Source: Mycolicibacterium sp. CBMA 234 (GTDB lineage Bacteria; Actinomycetota; Actinomycetes; Mycobacteriales; Mycobacteriaceae). From it: a DNA stretch of 64,000 bases. The position numbers and the translations under genes were made by a program. The stretch lies in NCBI RefSeq assembly GCF_009729415.1, contig NZ_MPKW01000018.1:310001-374000 (forward strand), in the 5' to 3' direction. The notes under the pieces were generated by a model. That model was not told the origin of the DNA and made no database searches. It saw nothing but the letters and a program-made list of their open reading frames with translations. This document shows, piece by piece, positions 29,198 through 40,909 of this stretch (positions are counted from its first letter, which is position 1; the number at the start of each line of letters is the position of its first letter).

Positions 29198-29704
29198 ATG
29201 ACCACAACTCACACTTTGTCGGTGCTGGTCGAGGACACCCCGGGTGTGCTCGCACGCGTGGCCTCGCTGTTCTCCCGGCGCGGATTCAACATCCAGTCGC
29301 TGGCCGTCGGCGCCACCGAGCAGAAGAACATGTCCCGCATGACCATCGTGGTCTGCATCGACGACCTGCTGCCGCTGGAACAGATCACCAAGCAGCTGAA
29401 CAAGCTGATCAACGTCATCAAGATCGTCGAGCAGGAGCCGGACAACTCGGTCTCCCGCGAGCTGGCGCTGATCAAGGTGCGGGCCGACGCCACCACCCGT
29501 AGTCAGGTGATTGAGGCGGTCAATCTGTTCCGCGCGAAGGTCGTCGACGTGTCGACCGAGTCGCTGACGGTGGAGGCCACCGGCACCCAGGAGAAGCTCG
29601 AAGCACTCCTGCGAGTGCTGGAGCCGTATGGTATTCGCGAGCTGGTGCAGTCCGGTGTGGTTTCGTTGGCGCGCGGTCCGCGCGGTATCGGCGCGGCCAA
29701 GTAA
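29198..29704 (+). CDS. ilvN: Acetolactate synthase small (regulatory) subunit
   Basis: 168 residues. It contains an N-terminal ACT domain (LSVLVEDTPGVLARVASLFSRRGFNIQSL) that binds valine for feedback inhibition and stimulates IlvB. A C-terminal dimerisation domain completes the AHAS small subunit. Start codon ATG at 29198, 5 nt after the ilvB stop, so translation is coupled. Length equals Mtb IlvN (168). Confidence 0.96.
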   Translation: MTTTHTLSVLVEDTPGVLARVASLFSRRGFNIQSLAVGATEQKNMSRMTIVVCIDDLLPLEQITKQLNKLINVIKIVEQEPDNSVSRELALIKVRADATTRSQVIEAVNLFRAKVVDVSTESLTVEATGTQEKLEALLRVLEPYGIRELVQSGVVSLARGPRGIGAAK

Positions 29705-30775
<1,071 letters not shown>

Positions 30776-30798
30776 TCTCTAGCGCTTAGGCGCCCACT

Positions 30799-30845
30799 GG
30801 CCAGTTATTGCACGCGATTCGCGAAAAGGCGTGCAATAACTGGCC
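30799..30845 (+). terminator. Terminator hairpin after ilvC
   Basis: A perfect 17-bp stem (30799-30815 with 30829-30845) encloses a 13-nt loop. It is followed by TTTCG, so the U-tract is short but the stem very strong, a common mycobacterial form. Confidence 0.75.
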
Positions 30846-31084
30846 TTTCGGCATTTCAGTGGCGGGTGTACCCGATGCCGACCTCTGTCTACCCACTCTT
30901 CGATCCGGGGTCGTCAGCTTGGGCTGACATTGTCAGCACATGATGACGGGTCCAAATCGCAAGTGCTGCAACAGGGCCGACACGCCGCGTCCGCGTTGTC
31001 GTCGAAGCACCCGGCGCTAACTGGCCTTTCATCGCTTCAGGGCGAGTGCCGTCACCGTACGTGCAACGCGCGACCTGCTTACAG

Positions 31085-31104
31085 GTAAAGTAAGGCTAGC
31101 CTTG
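31085..31104 (+). promoter_or_regulatory. IdeR (iron regulator) box-like operator before irtA
   Basis: The centre is a perfect 12-bp palindrome, aaggctagcctt. Aligned with the 19-bp IdeR consensus TTAGGTTAGGCTAACCTAA it matches at about 13 positions. It lies about 60 nt before the irtA ATG and overlaps a TAAAGT -10-like hexamer (31086-31091). The placement fits iron repression, which is known for irtAB in Mtb. Confidence 0.6.
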
Positions 31105-31159
31105 GTTTCCTTATCTTCGGGGGCCCGGCTCAAGCCTCGCTGACAAGGAGTGATCGCCG

Positions 31160-33757
31160 ATGGCACGTGGATTCCAGGGTGCGCTGCTGCGGGGGTTCGG
31201 CGCGCGCGACCACGAGATCACGGTGGTGGGAACGCAGTGGCTGACGCCGCGCTGTGTGCGTATTCGCATGGTGTCGCCGACTCTCTTCGAGGATTCGGCC
31301 GCGGAACCGACCTCATGGCTGCGGTTCTGGTTCCCCGATCCTGCGGGCAGCGATACCGAGTTCCAACGGGCCTACACGATTTCCGAGTCGGATCCGGATG
31401 CCGGGCGTTTCTCGATCGATATGGTGCTGCACGAACCGGCCGGGCCGGCGTCGAGCTGGGGGGCCGGCGCCCAGCCCGGGGCCACAGTCACCGCAGTGGT
31501 GATGGGCTCCAAGGGTTTCTCCGTCCCTGATGCCGCTGAGGATCGGCCGGCCGGCTACCTGCTGATCGGCGACGCAGCCTCGCAGGCCGCCATCAACGGC
31601 ATCATCGGCGCCGTCCCGCATGACATTCCGATCGTCGTCTACCTCGAACAGCACCACGAGGACGACGCGCTGATCCCGCTGGGCGAGCACCCGCGACTCA
31701 CGGTGCACCGGGTGGCGCGCCGCGGCGACGAGTCACTGGCTGCGGCCATCGAGTCCCGGGACTGGTCCGATTGGCACGTGTGGGCCGGTCCAGAAGCCGG
31801 TGCGCTCAAACGCCTTCGGACGCGGTTGCGCGACGAATTCGGCTTCCCCAAGCAGGAGATTCACGCCCAGGCCTACTGGACCGAAGGCCGCGCCATGGGC
31901 AGCAACCGAGGCGGTGACGAAGCGCCCGCTGCGCCCGCAGCCGAGCCCGCGGCTGAAGCGGCACCGACGAGCCCGCCACCCGCGGTGTCCACCTCCGGGA
32001 CGTGGCGCGCGCAGGCCGCCGGCCGATTGCTCGCGCCGCTGAAGAAAACGCTGATCATTTCCGGTGTCCTGCAAGCACTTATCACGGTCATCGAACTGGC
32101 ACCGTTCGTGTTGTTGGTCGAGCTGGCCCGACTGCTGCTCGTCGGCGCCGGTGCGCGGCAGCTATGGGACCTGGGCCTCACGGCGGTAGCGCTGCTGGGC
32201 ACCGGAACCCTGCTGACGGCCGCGATGGCGCTTTGGCTGCATCGGGTCGACGCGCATTTCGCCCGCGAGCTCCGTGGGCGGCTGCTGCTCAAGCTGTCCC
32301 GATTGCCGCTGGGGTGGTTCACCGCGCGGGGCTCGAGTTCGATCAAACAGCTTGTGCAGGATGACACTTTGGCCCTGCACTACCTCATCACTCATGCCAT
32401 CCCGGATGCGGTCGCCGCCGTCGTCGCGCCGGTTGCCGTGTTGGTGTACCTGTTCGTCGTCGACTGGCGCATCGCGCTGGTGTTGTTCGTCCCCGTGCTG
32501 GCCTACCTGGTGCTGATGTCGGTGATGACAGTGCAGTCCGGCAACAAGATTGCGGCAGCACCGCGGTGGGCCGAGCGGATGAACGGCGAGGCCGGCGCGT
32601 ACCTGGAAGGCCAACCGGTGGTCCGCATCTTCGGCGGTGCTGCACTGTCGAGTTTCCGCACGCGGCTCGATCAATACATCGGCTTCTTGGTGGATTGGCA
32701 GCGACCGTTTGTCGGCAAGAAGACTCTGATGGATCTGGTGACCCGGCCGACGACCTTCCTGTGGCTGATCGCGGTAGTGGGTACTCCGTTGGTCGTCAGC
32801 GGCGGAATGGCTGCCGTTGATCTCTTGCCATTCCTGTTGTTGGGCACCACATTCGGTGCCCGGTTGCTGGGTATCGGATACGGGCTGGGCGGTATTCAGG
32901 CGGGCATGCTCGCGGCCCGGCGGGTCCAGACTGTGCTCGACGAACCGGAACTGACGGTGCGTGACGACGTACCGGCCGTCGCAACGTCCACAGCTTCGAT
33001 GCCCGACGGCACCGTGGTGTTCGACCGCGTGACGTTCGGTTATCGCCCCGAGGTGGCAGTGATCAAGGACGTCAGCCTGACGCTCAAACCCGGGACCGTC
33101 ACGGCCCTGGTCGGGCCGTCGGGTTCGGGCAAGTCCACCCTGGCTGCGCTGCTGGCGCGGTTCCACGACGTACACGGCGGCGCAATCCGCTTGGGCAACA
33201 AGGATATCCGGACGTTGACCGCCGAGGAGCTGTACCGCAAGGTCGGGTTCGTCCTGCAGGAGACCCAGCTGGTGCACGGCACTGCTGCGGAGAACGTCGC
33301 ACTGGCGCAACCGGATGCGGACGCCGACCAGGTGCACGCGGCGGCCCGGGATGCCCAAATCCATGACCGCATCATGCGGCTACCGGAGGGCTACGACACT
33401 GTGCTGGGTGCGGGCTCGGGGTTGTCTGGTGGTGAGCGTCAGCGGCTGACCATCGCCAGGGCGATCCTGGCCGATACCCAGGTGCTGATCTTGGACGAAG
33501 CCACCGCATTCGCCGATCCCGAATCGGAATACCTTGTGCAGCAAGCGCTGAACCGCTTGACCAGGGATCGCACGGTTCTGGTCATCGCGCACCGGTTGCA
33601 CACCGTCATGCAGGCCGATCAGATCGTCGTGCTCGATGAGGGCGAGATCGTCGAGGCTGGCACGCATGACGAATTGCTCGCCGCGGGCGGGCGATACAGG
33701 GCACTGTGGGATTCGGGCAGACCCGTCACCGCTGCGCGTCAGGAGGCCGCTCGATGA
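31160..33757 (+). CDS. irtA: Ferric-carboxymycobactin importer and reductase IrtA
   Basis: 865 residues. Residues 1-240 are the siderophore-interacting protein (SIP) FAD domain ([46 protein letters not shown]-rich [12 protein letters not shown]). A Pro/Ala linker follows, then six transmembrane helices (about 291-570). The nucleotide-binding domain has Walker [10 protein letters not shown], signature LSGGERQR, Walker B VLILDEAT and the switch His in VIAHRL. Together with IrtB it forms a heterodimeric type IV ABC importer of iron-loaded mycobactins. The SIP domain reduces Fe3+ on the cytosolic side. AAGGAG precedes the ATG by about 9 nt. Confidence 0.94.
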   Translation: MARGFQGALLRGFGARDHEITVVGTQWLTPRCVRIRMVSPTLFEDSAAEPTSWLRFWFPDPAGSDTEFQRAYTISESDPDAGRFSIDMVLHEPAGPASSWGAGAQPGATVTAVVMGSKGFSVPDAAEDRPAGYLLIGDAASQAAINGIIGAVPHDIPIVVYLEQHHEDDALIPLGEHPRLTVHRVARRGDESLAAAIESRDWSDWHVWAGPEAGALKRLRTRLRDEFGFPKQEIHAQAYWTEGRAMGSNRGGDEAPAAPAAEPAAEAAPTSPPPAVSTSGTWRAQAAGRLLAPLKKTLIISGVLQALITVIELAPFVLLVELARLLLVGAGARQLWDLGLTAVALLGTGTLLTAAMALWLHRVDAHFARELRGRLLLKLSRLPLGWFTARGSSSIKQLVQDDTLALHYLITHAIPDAVAAVVAPVAVLVYLFVVDWRIALVLFVPVLAYLVLMSVMTVQSGNKIAAAPRWAERMNGEAGAYLEGQPVVRIFGGAALSSFRTRLDQYIGFLVDWQRPFVGKKTLMDLVTRPTTFLWLIAVVGTPLVVSGGMAAVDLLPFLLLGTTFGARLLGIGYGLGGIQAGMLAARRVQTVLDEPELTVRDDVPAVATSTASMPDGTVVFDRVTFGYRPEVAVIKDVSLTLKPGTVTALVGPSGSGKSTLAALLARFHDVHGGAIRLGNKDIRTLTAEELYRKVGFVLQETQLVHGTAAENVALAQPDADADQVHAAARDAQIHDRIMRLPEGYDTVLGAGSGLSGGERQRLTIARAILADTQVLILDEATAFADPESEYLVQQALNRLTRDRTVLVIAHRLHTVMQADQIVVLDEGEIVEAGTHDELLAAGGRYRALWDSGRPVTAARQEAAR

Positions 33758-35502
33758 TCCGCACTCTGCTGGCCCTGATCCCAGCCGATCGCCGTGGCCG
33801 GGTGGGAAGCTATGTCGCCCTGACCCTTTTCTCGGTGCTGCTGCGCGCGGCCGGAGTGGTGGTGCTGGTGCCGTTGGTGGCCGCACTGTTCGGCAGCACC
33901 CCTGCGGACGCCTGGCCGTGGCTGGGAGGGTTGACGGTACTGACTGTCGCCGGCTGGGTGCTCGACACCATCACGGCCAGGCTGGGTTTTGCCATCGGCT
34001 TCGCGGTGCTCGACCGCACGCAGCACGACATGGCCGACCGGCTGCCGAATGTCGAATTGGACTGGCTCACACACGAAAACATGGCGACCACGAGACAGGC
34101 GATCGCGGCGACCGGCCCCGAGCTGGTCGGCTTGGTGGTCAATCTCTTGACGCCGCTGATCGGCGCGGTGCTGCTGCCGGCCGCCATTGCGGCGGCGCTA
34201 CTGGTGGTGTCGGTGCCGCTGGGCCTGGCGGCGTTCGTCGGCGTCGGTGTCCTGCTCGGCGCGCTATGGCTGTCCGCACGACTGTCGCGCACCGCCGACC
34301 GTGCGGCAGGGGAGACCAATACCGCGTTCACCGAACGCATCATCGAGTTCGCCCGGACCCAGCAGGCATTGCGAGCGGCCCGCCGGGTCGAGCCGGCCCG
34401 CAGCCTGGTCGGCGGCGCCTTGGAGGCCCAGCACGGCGCCAGTCTGCGCCTGCTCACCATGCAGATTCCCGGGCAGCTGCTGTTCGGCTTGGCCAGCCAG
34501 TTGGCCTTGGTGGTCTTTGCCGGGGCCGCGACCGTGCTGACGGTGCGGGGGGATCTCGCTGTGTCGCAAGCGATTGCGCTCATCGTCGTCATTGCCCGCT
34601 ACCTTGAGCCGTTCACGGTGCTCAGCGAGCTGGCCGGTGCGCTGGAGTCCACCCGCGCGACCCTGGCCCGGATTCAGGAGGTGCTCGACGCGCCCGTCCA
34701 GGTCGCGGGTACCGAGGCACTTCCGGATGGTGGCCGCCCTCCGCGCATCGAGTTCGACGACGTCAGCTTCGCGTACCGGACAGGTGCGGACGCGCCGGTG
34801 CTGGCAGGGGCGAGCTTTGCGCTGGAGCCCGGCACCACAACCGCGATCGTCGGACCCTCCGGCTCGGGCAAGAGCACCATCCTCGGCCTGATCGCCGGTC
34901 TCCACGAACCCGATTGCGGCCGTGTGCTTTTCGACGGTCGCGACCTGCGATCGCTGGATGCCGCCGCGCGGCGTGCGGCCGTCAGCGTGGTCTTTCAGCA
35001 TCCCTACCTGTTCGACGGATCGCTGCGCGACAACATCCTGATCGGCAATCCCGACGCGGACGTCGACACACTGTCCGAGGCGAGCCGACTGGCGCGCGTC
35101 GATGAGCTCGCCGACCGGCTGGCCGAGGGGAACCGGACCCGGGTCGGTGAGGCCGGTTCGGCGTTGTCCGGTGGTGAACGTCAACGGGTGAGCATTGCCC
35201 GGGCGCTGATCAAGCCCGCACCGGTGCTGTTGGTCGACGAGGCAACCAGTGCGCTGGACAGTGAGAACGAGGCCGCCGTGGTGGACGCCTTGACCGCAGA
35301 CCTAAGCCCGCGCACCCGCGTGATCGTCGCCCACCGCTTGGCCAGCATCCGGCACGCCGATCGGGTGCTGTTCGTCGACGACGGCAGGATCGTCGAAGAC
35401 GGCACCATCGCCGAGCTGCTCGCCGAAGACGGTCCCTACCGGCGTTTCCGCGAGTTCTGGAACCAGCAACATGCGGCTGCCGATTGGCAGATCACCGGCT
35501 GA
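33754..35502 (+). CDS. irtB: Siderophore ABC importer subunit IrtB
   Basis: 582 residues. Six transmembrane helices (about 1-300) precede a nucleotide-binding domain with Walker [10 protein letters not shown], signature LSGGERQR, Walker [13 protein letters not shown] and His in VAHRLAS. It lacks the SIP domain, so it is the partner of IrtA. The ATG at 33754 overlaps the irtA stop by 4 nt, giving tight translational coupling. An in-frame start 48 nt upstream is inside irtA and unlikely. It ends 1 nt before the convergent flavoprotein stop. Confidence 0.94.
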   Translation: MIRTLLALIPADRRGRVGSYVALTLFSVLLRAAGVVVLVPLVAALFGSTPADAWPWLGGLTVLTVAGWVLDTITARLGFAIGFAVLDRTQHDMADRLPNVELDWLTHENMATTRQAIAATGPELVGLVVNLLTPLIGAVLLPAAIAAALLVVSVPLGLAAFVGVGVLLGALWLSARLSRTADRAAGETNTAFTERIIEFARTQQALRAARRVEPARSLVGGALEAQHGASLRLLTMQIPGQLLFGLASQLALVVFAGAATVLTVRGDLAVSQAIALIVVIARYLEPFTVLSELAGALESTRATLARIQEVLDAPVQVAGTEALPDGGRPPRIEFDDVSFAYRTGADAPVLAGASFALEPGTTTAIVGPSGSGKSTILGLIAGLHEPDCGRVLFDGRDLRSLDAAARRAAVSVVFQHPYLFDGSLRDNILIGNPDADVDTLSEASRLARVDELADRLAEGNRTRVGEAGSALSGGERQRVSIARALIKPAPVLLVDEATSALDSENEAAVVDALTADLSPRTRVIVAHRLASIRHADRVLFVDDGRIVEDGTIAELLAEDGPYRRFREFWNQQHAAADWQITG

Positions 35503-35503
35503 G

Positions 35504-36100
35504 CTAGGTGAGTCGGTCGGCGACCGTGATCACTCGCTTCGCCAGGTGATCCAACGCCGCGTAGGTGTTGTCGTCGAACTGGCGGATGTTGTCGTGGTTG
35601 GCCAGCAGGCTCACGCCGTACGGATTGCCGTCGGCGAACTTGAGTGGGTCGGTGTAGCCGGGCGGGACGATGATGCCGCCCCAGTGCATCAACGTGATGT
35701 ACAGCGACAGCAGCGTGGTCTCCTGCCCGCCGTGCGCGGTGTTGGTGGAGGTGAACCCGGCGTACACCTTGTCCGCCAAGACGCCCTGCGACCACAGACC
35801 GCCGAGGGAATCCATGAAGCCGCGCAATTGCGATGCCACTGAACCGAACCGAGTTGGGGAGCCGAAGATCACGGCGTCGGCCCAGGTGATGTCGTCACCC
35901 GTTGCGGCCGGAAGGTCTTTTGTCGCTTCGTAATTGGCGGTCCACGCCGGATTGTGGGCGAACGACGCGGGATCCGCGGTCTCGGCGACCGGCCGCAGGC
36001 GAACCTCGGCGCCGAGCGATTCGGCGGTGCTCGCGACGCGCTGTGCCATGGAAGTGCCGTGTCCGGTTGCGGAGTAGAAGATCACAGATAGCTTGGCCAT
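35504..36100 (-). CDS. WrbA-like flavodoxin-fold NAD(P)H:quinone oxidoreductase
   Basis: 198 residues. The flavodoxin FMN-binding loop is IFYSATGHGTSMAQ, followed by the WrbA-type FGSPTRFGSVASQLRGFMD and FTSTNTAHGGQETTLLSLYITLMHWGG segments that surround the FMN and quinone pocket. Likely role: two-electron reduction of quinones, protecting against redox cycling. The start at 36100 is 14 nt after the FAD oxidoreductase stop, so the two form an operon. An earlier in-frame start at 36115 is less likely. The sequence converges on irtB with a single nucleotide between stops. Confidence 0.85.
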   Translation of the reverse strand: MAKLSVIFYSATGHGTSMAQRVASTAESLGAEVRLRPVAETADPASFAHNPAWTANYEATKDLPAATGDDITWADAVIFGSPTRFGSVASQLRGFMDSLGGLWSQGVLADKVYAGFTSTNTAHGGQETTLLSLYITLMHWGGIIVPPGYTDPLKFADGNPYGVSLLANHDNIRQFDDNTYAALDHLAKRVITVADRLT

Positions 36101-36114
36101 GCGCCAAGCCAACA

Positions 36115-37545
36115 CTATGGCGCCAAAGACGGCAGCGTCTTCACCCCGAATTCACGGCGCAGCATGGTGCGCGCGGCGTAGTAACCGGCCATACCGTGAA
36201 CGCCGCCATTCGGGGGAGCGGCGGCCGAGCAGAGGTAGGCGCCGGGAATTGGGGTGGCCCAAGGATTCAGCCGCAGTGTCGGTCCGGCGAGAGCCCGCCA
36301 GGCACTGTTGCCGCCGCCGGTGATGTCGCCGGCGACCAGGTTCGCGTTGTGCTGGGCCAATTGTGAGGCAGGCACTCCGCGGGTCGCGACGACGATGTCG
36401 CGGAACCCTGGGGCGAAGCGTTCCATGATCCCGATGACCGCCTCGGTCTGGTCGATCGGGGAATCACGGGGCACGTGCACATAGCTCCAGAACGGTCGGC
36501 GGCCTCGGTCATCGATCCGGGTCGGGTCAGCGGTGTGCGGCGACGCAGCGAGCACCATCGGCCACTCGGCGTGCCGCCCGTTCGCTACCTCGCGCTCGGC
36601 GAGAGCCATTTGGGCGCGCTCGCCACCGAGGTGAAACATGACCGTCTGAGCCAATCGCCGGTCACGCCAAGGGATTTCATCCGCCAACACGAAGTCGACT
36701 TTCGCCACCCCGGGATTCGGCCGTAGCCGTCGTAGTGTGGCGGCGTATCGCGCTGGCAGCCGGTCTCCGTAGATGCTCAACAGTGCCTTCGCTGGCGTGT
36801 CGTACAGCACCACGCCCCGCGGCGGTTCAGTGACCTGTTCGCCGACCACCAATTCACCGCCATGGGCCAGCAAGTCAGCGATCAACGCATCGGGAATGGC
36901 TTGACTGCCGCCCGTAGGCACCGGCCACCCGACCGAGTGGGCCAGAACGGCGAGCATCATGCCCAGGCCCGCGGACGTCATCGACGGCATCTGCGAAATG
37001 GTGTGCGCGGCAACACCGGTGAACAACGCGCGGGCATCTTCGCCGCGCAACAGCCCCCACGCCGGGCTGCCCTGCATCAGCGTCCGCAACGCGAGCCGGG
37101 CCGACGTCATCAAGTCGGGCGGCAACGATCTTTTGTCGCCGAGCACGAAAGCGGTCGCCGCATCGCTGCGCTGCACCATCGGGCCCAACAGCCAGCGCCA
37201 CGACGGCTCGTCAGTCAGCTCGGCGCAGGTGCGCTCGAAATCGTGGTAGGCCAGCGCGGCGGGACGTCCCGGCAGCGGGTTGGCATAGGAAATCTCCGGC
37301 ACGTTCAACGTGATGCGGTCCGCGAGGCCGAAAGCGCGAAAGAACGGTGAGGCGTACGCCAACGGATGCACCGCCGAACAGACGTCGTGGATGATGCCGG
37401 GGTATTCGGGGTCGGGGGCGCTGCGGGCGCCGCCGCCGGGGGTCGGCTCGGCCTCGATCACCCGCACCGACAACCCGGCCCGGGCGCAGGTGACGGCCGC
37501 CGCCAGTCCATTGGGGCCACTACCGACGACGGTGACGTCCACCAC
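36115..37545 (-). CDS. Phytoene-desaturase-like FAD/NAD(P)-dependent oxidoreductase
   Basis: 476 residues from the chosen GTG. The Rossmann FAD motif is at the extreme N-terminus (VTVVGSGPNGLAAAVTCARAGLSVRVIEAE), followed by the phytoene-dehydrogenase-type GGGARS and C-terminal ATPIPGAYLCSAAAPPNGGVHGMAGY that closes the FAD site. It matches Mtb Rv2997, annotated as an Ala-rich dehydrogenase, also divergent from serA. The substrate is unknown, likely a polyene or lipid. The start is uncertain: two adjacent GTG codons (37545, 37542) begin the fold, but a TTG at 37608 would add 21 residues. No ribosome-binding site decides between them. Confidence 0.82.
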   Translation of the reverse strand: MVDVTVVGSGPNGLAAAVTCARAGLSVRVIEAEPTPGGGARSAPDPEYPGIIHDVCSAVHPLAYASPFFRAFGLADRITLNVPEISYANPLPGRPAALAYHDFERTCAELTDEPSWRWLLGPMVQRSDAATAFVLGDKRSLPPDLMTSARLALRTLMQGSPAWGLLRGEDARALFTGVAAHTISQMPSMTSAGLGMMLAVLAHSVGWPVPTGGSQAIPDALIADLLAHGGELVVGEQVTEPPRGVVLYDTPAKALLSIYGDRLPARYAATLRRLRPNPGVAKVDFVLADEIPWRDRRLAQTVMFHLGGERAQMALAEREVANGRHAEWPMVLAASPHTADPTRIDDRGRRPFWSYVHVPRDSPIDQTEAVIGIMERFAPGFRDIVVATRGVPASQLAQHNANLVAGDITGGGNSAWRALAGPTLRLNPWATPIPGAYLCSAAAPPNGGVHGMAGYYAARTMLRREFGVKTLPSLAP

Positions 37546-37618
37546 ATGATCGTACGGAGCGGCGGGTACGTCCACGGGTCTAGGGAACCGCGATTGGAAA
37601 GGGCGCAACCTGGACCAC

Positions 37619-37624
37619 TAGGCT
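37619..37624 (+). promoter_or_regulatory. -10 hexamer of serA (leaderless)
   Basis: TAGGCT ends 6 nt before the serA GTG at 37631. Confidence 0.5.
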
Positions 37625-37630
37625 GTGCGC

Positions 37631-39217
37631 GTGAGCCTTCCTGTCGTACTCATCGCTGACAAACTCGCCGAATCGACCGTCGCCGCCCTCGGCGACCAGG
37701 TAGAGGTCCGTTGGGTCGACGGACCCGACCGCGAAAAGCTGCTGGCTGCCGTTCCCGAAGCTGACGCCCTGCTGGTGCGTTCGGCCACCACGGTGGACGC
37801 CGAGGTGCTGGCCGCCGCCCCCAAGCTGAAGATCGTCGCCCGCGCCGGCGTCGGCCTGGACAACGTCGACGTTGACGCCGCCACCGCCCGTGGTGTGCTG
37901 GTCGTCAACGCCCCGACCTCGAACATCCACAGTGCCGCTGAGCACGCTCTGGCGCTGCTGCTGTCCGCGGCCCGCCAGATTCCGGCCGCCGACGCCACCC
38001 TGCGCGAGCGCACCTGGAAGCGGTCGAAGTTCTCGGGCACCGAGATCTACGGCAAGACCGTCGGCGTCGTGGGCATGGGCCGCATCGGCCAGCTCGTCGC
38101 GCAGCGTCTGGCCGCGTTCGGCGCGCACATCGTCGCGTACGACCCCTACGTCTCGCAGGCCCGCGCCGCTCAGCTGGGCATCGAGCTGCTGACCCTCGAT
38201 GAGCTTTTGGGTCGCGCCGATTTCATCTCGGTGCACCTGCCCAAGACCAAGGAAACCGCCGGCCTGATCAACAAGGACGCGCTGGCCAAGACCAAGCCGG
38301 GCGTCATCATCGTCAACGCGGCCCGCGGTGGCCTCATCGACGAGCAGGCCCTGGCTGACGCGATCAACAGCGGCCACGTGCGTGGCGCCGGTCTCGACGT
38401 GTTCGCCACCGAGCCGTGCACCGACAGCCCCCTGTTCGACCTGCCGCAGGTCGTCGTCACCCCGCACCTGGGTGCCTCCACTGAAGAGGCCCAGGACCGC
38501 GCCGGTACTGACGTCGCCGCGAGCGTCAAGTTGGCGCTGGCCGGCGAGTTCGTGCCGGACGCCGTCAACGTCGGCGGCGGTGTGGTCGGCGAAGAGGTCG
38601 CGCCGTGGCTCGACCTGGTGCGCAAGCTGGGTCTGCTGGCTGGCGCCCTGGCGCCGGCGCTGCCGACCTCGCTGAACGTCGAGGTGCTTGGTGAGCTGGC
38701 GTCGGAAGACGTTGAGATTCTGAAGCTTTCGGCCATGCGTGGCCTGTTCTCGGCCGTCATCGAGGACCAGGTGACGTTCGTCAACGCGCCGGCCCTCGCT
38801 GCCGAGCGTGGCGTCGAGGCCACCCTCAACACCGAGTCGGAGAGCCCCAACCACCGCAGCGTCGTCGACGTGCGTGCCGTGGCGGCCGATGGTTCGGTCG
38901 TCAACGTGTCGGGCACCTTGACCGGCCCGCAGCAGGTCGAGAAGGTCGTCCAGATCAACGGCCGCAACCTGGAACTGCGTGCCGAGGGCATCAACCTGAT
39001 CCTCAACTACGCCGACCAGCCGGGTGCCCTGGGCAAGATCGGCACGCTGCTCGGCGGGGCCGACGTCAACATCCTGGCCGCTCAGATGTCGCAGTCGGCT
39101 GACGGTTCGGGCGCGACGGTCATGCTGCGGCTGGACCGCGAGGTGTCGGCCGACGTGCTCAGCGCGATCGGAACCGCCGTCGGCGCGACCACGCTGGAAC
39201 TGGTGGACCTGTCGTGA
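37631..39217 (+). CDS. serA: D-3-phosphoglycerate dehydrogenase
   Basis: 528 residues, the long type I PGDH with Mtb SerA1 as nearest relative. Domains in order: substrate- and NAD-binding (GXGXXG in [13 protein letters not shown]), catalytic Arg in NAARGGLID, Glu in the following FATEP region, His in TPHLGAST. The intervening ASB domain (about 320-450) and a C-terminal ACT domain ([24 protein letters not shown]) bind serine for feedback inhibition. It makes 3-phosphohydroxypyruvate, the first step of serine synthesis. A GTG start at 37631 equals the Mtb start; a GTG two codons upstream is also in frame. It overlaps leuB by 4 nt. Confidence 0.96.
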   Translation: MSLPVVLIADKLAESTVAALGDQVEVRWVDGPDREKLLAAVPEADALLVRSATTVDAEVLAAAPKLKIVARAGVGLDNVDVDAATARGVLVVNAPTSNIHSAAEHALALLLSAARQIPAADATLRERTWKRSKFSGTEIYGKTVGVVGMGRIGQLVAQRLAAFGAHIVAYDPYVSQARAAQLGIELLTLDELLGRADFISVHLPKTKETAGLINKDALAKTKPGVIIVNAARGGLIDEQALADAINSGHVRGAGLDVFATEPCTDSPLFDLPQVVVTPHLGASTEEAQDRAGTDVAASVKLALAGEFVPDAVNVGGGVVGEEVAPWLDLVRKLGLLAGALAPALPTSLNVEVLGELASEDVEILKLSAMRGLFSAVIEDQVTFVNAPALAAERGVEATLNTESESPNHRSVVDVRAVAADGSVVNVSGTLTGPQQVEKVVQINGRNLELRAEGINLILNYADQPGALGKIGTLLGGADVNILAAQMSQSADGSGATVMLRLDREVSADVLSAIGTAVGATTLELVDLS

Positions 39218-40224
39218 AGCTCGCAGTCATCGCCGGTGACGGCATTGGCCCAGAGGTCATCGGCGAGGCGCTGAAGGTCCTCGACGTGGTGCGGCCGGGT
39301 GTCGAGCGCACCGAGTACAACGTTGGCGCCAAGCGCTACCACGAGACCGGCGAGACCCTGCCCGAGGGCATGGTCGATGAGCTCAAGACGCACGACGCAA
39401 TCCTGTTGGGTGCCATCGGCGATCCGTCGGTGCCCAGCGGTGTGCTCGAGCGCGGCCTACTGCTGACCATGCGGTTCGCCCTCGATCACCACGTGAACCT
39501 GCGGCCGTCCCGGCTGTTCTCCGGCGTGACCAGCCCGCTGGCCGGCAACCCGGAGATCGACTTCGTGGTCGTGCGCGAGGGCACCGAGGGTCCGTACACC
39601 GGCACCGGCGGCGCCATCCGCGTCGGCACCCCGCACGAGGTGGCCACCGAGGTGTCCACCAACACGCGGTTCGGTGTTGAGCGGGTCGTCCGCTACGCCT
39701 TTGAAAAAGCACGTGCGCGGCGCAAGCACCTGACCCTGGTGCACAAGAACAACGTGCTGGCCTACGCCGGTTCGCTGTGGACGCGCACCGTCGACGAGAT
39801 CGGCGCCCAGTACCCGGACGTCGAAACCGCGTATATGCACGTGGATGCGGCGACCATCTACATGGTCACCGATCCGGGCCGCTTCGACGTGATCGTCACC
39901 GACAACCTGTTCGGCGACATCATCACCGACCTGGCGGCCGCAGTCTCCGGCGGTATCGGGCTGGCCGCGTCGGGCAACATCGACGCCACGGGTACCAACC
40001 CGTCGATGTTCGAGCCGGTGCACGGCAGTGCGCCCGACATCGCCGGTAAGGGTCTGGCCGACCCGACCGCAGCCATCATGAGCGTGGCCCTGCTACTGAC
40101 TCACCTGGGTGAGACCGAGGCCGCCGCTCGCGTGGACAAGGCTGTGGCCGAGCATCTTTCGACGCGCGGCGACGCCAAGTTGTCGACGTCGGAGACCGGC
40201 GAGCGGATCCGTAGCTTCCTCTAA
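39214..40224 (+). CDS. leuB: 3-isopropylmalate dehydrogenase
   Basis: 336 residues, the family size in actinobacteria. It oxidatively decarboxylates 3-isopropylmalate with NAD+ in leucine synthesis. The markers are [11 protein letters not shown] at the N-terminus, the substrate/metal site [25 protein letters not shown] and the adenine-binding [14 protein letters not shown]. The GTG start overlaps the serA stop (GTGA), giving coupling of serine and leucine pathway genes, as in Mtb. No other leucine gene is here; leuCD lie 18 kb away in this window. Confidence 0.95.
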   Translation: MKLAVIAGDGIGPEVIGEALKVLDVVRPGVERTEYNVGAKRYHETGETLPEGMVDELKTHDAILLGAIGDPSVPSGVLERGLLLTMRFALDHHVNLRPSRLFSGVTSPLAGNPEIDFVVVREGTEGPYTGTGGAIRVGTPHEVATEVSTNTRFGVERVVRYAFEKARARRKHLTLVHKNNVLAYAGSLWTRTVDEIGAQYPDVETAYMHVDAATIYMVTDPGRFDVIVTDNLFGDIITDLAAAVSGGIGLAASGNIDATGTNPSMFEPVHGSAPDIAGKGLADPTAAIMSVALLLTHLGETEAAARVDKAVAEHLSTRGDAKLSTSETGERIRSFL

Positions 40225-40294
40225 ATTCCGTGGTGACTCTGCACCAGCGGCGCCCGCCTCTCGCGGTTCGGCGCCCTGGTTGCAGAATCAACCG

Positions 40295-40867
40295 ATGAAC
40301 GGCATCGCGACCCTCACCCGGCAGTGCTGGCTGTTCGCGATCGGATCGGCGTTCTTCGCACTTGCCACTGTGCCGGGGTTTCCCTCGGCGGCCGGCGCCG
40401 GCGCGACGAACCTGCTGTGCTTCATCGGATCGTGGTTCTTCACCACGGCGGCGCTGATGCAATATGTGCTGGCGCCGCGGGGCCTCCAATGGTGGGCGGC
40501 GGCAATCCAATTCATGGGCACCGTCCTGTTCAACGTCAGCACCGGGGCGGCCGTGTGGGCGCACGCCGTGCTCGCCGAACGCCGTTACGTCTGGGCGCCG
40601 GACGCTGCCGGGTCGCTGGCATTTCTGCTCAGTGGTGTGTTGGCGGTGATGGTCACCGGCCTGTGGTCGCCGAGATCCGTTGACTGGCAGGCAACCTGGA
40701 TCAACATGATGGGCTGCGTGGCGTTCGAGGTGTCGGCGCTGGCGGCGTTCGTCCGCACGACCGGCGTAACCGTCGACGAGTGGCTGGCCAACTTCGGGAC
40801 GTTCGTGGGGGCATTGTGTTTCCTGGCGGCGGCGCTGTTGGTGCGGCCCCGTCGAGCAGTGGCTTGA
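40295..40867 (+). CDS. Small polytopic membrane protein of unknown function
   Basis: 190 residues with about five hydrophobic segments (LFAIGSAFFALATVPG, LLCFIGSWFFTTAALMQYVL, WAAAIQFMGTVLFNVST, GSLAFLLSGVLAVMVTGLW, FGTFVGALCFLAAALLV). I do not recognise a named family with certainty. The ATG at 40295 follows CAGAAT by 6 nt, a possible leaderless arrangement. It lies downstream of leuB (70 nt) and upstream of the beta-lactamase. It is the first gene of a 9.5-kb stretch not found between leuB and the MFS gene in Mtb. Confidence 0.7.
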   Translation: MNGIATLTRQCWLFAIGSAFFALATVPGFPSAAGAGATNLLCFIGSWFFTTAALMQYVLAPRGLQWWAAAIQFMGTVLFNVSTGAAVWAHAVLAERRYVWAPDAAGSLAFLLSGVLAVMVTGLWSPRSVDWQATWINMMGCVAFEVSALAAFVRTTGVTVDEWLANFGTFVGALCFLAAALLVRPRRAVA

Positions 40868-40909
40868 CCGACGCGTTGTCGCCGCGCTCAGAGTCTGCTT
40901 TGGCACTGT

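Larger units (their letters stand above)
30776..31159 (+). other. Intergenic region between ilvC and irtA
   Basis: 384 nt without a credible gene. It holds the ilvC terminator, a small hairpin (30912-30927) and an imperfect direct repeat of the terminator flank (taactggcctttc at 30837-30849 and again at 31018-31030). The IdeR-like box and the irtA ribosome-binding site complete it. Confidence 0.7.

Noticed and set aside
27258..29255. Long open frame antisense to ilvB
   Set aside because: It mirrors ilvB in a GC-rich region, has Arg/His/Gly-rich low-complexity translation, and lacks family features or a start context.
30912..30927. Small hairpin as riboswitch before irtA
   Set aside because: Only a 6-bp stem with no conserved core of any riboswitch class.
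31150..31530. Gene in another frame at the irtA start
   Set aside because: It overlaps the SIP domain of irtA and has no family features.
37580..38854. Long frame antisense to serA
   Set aside because: Shadow of serA with biased Gly/Val/Arg composition.
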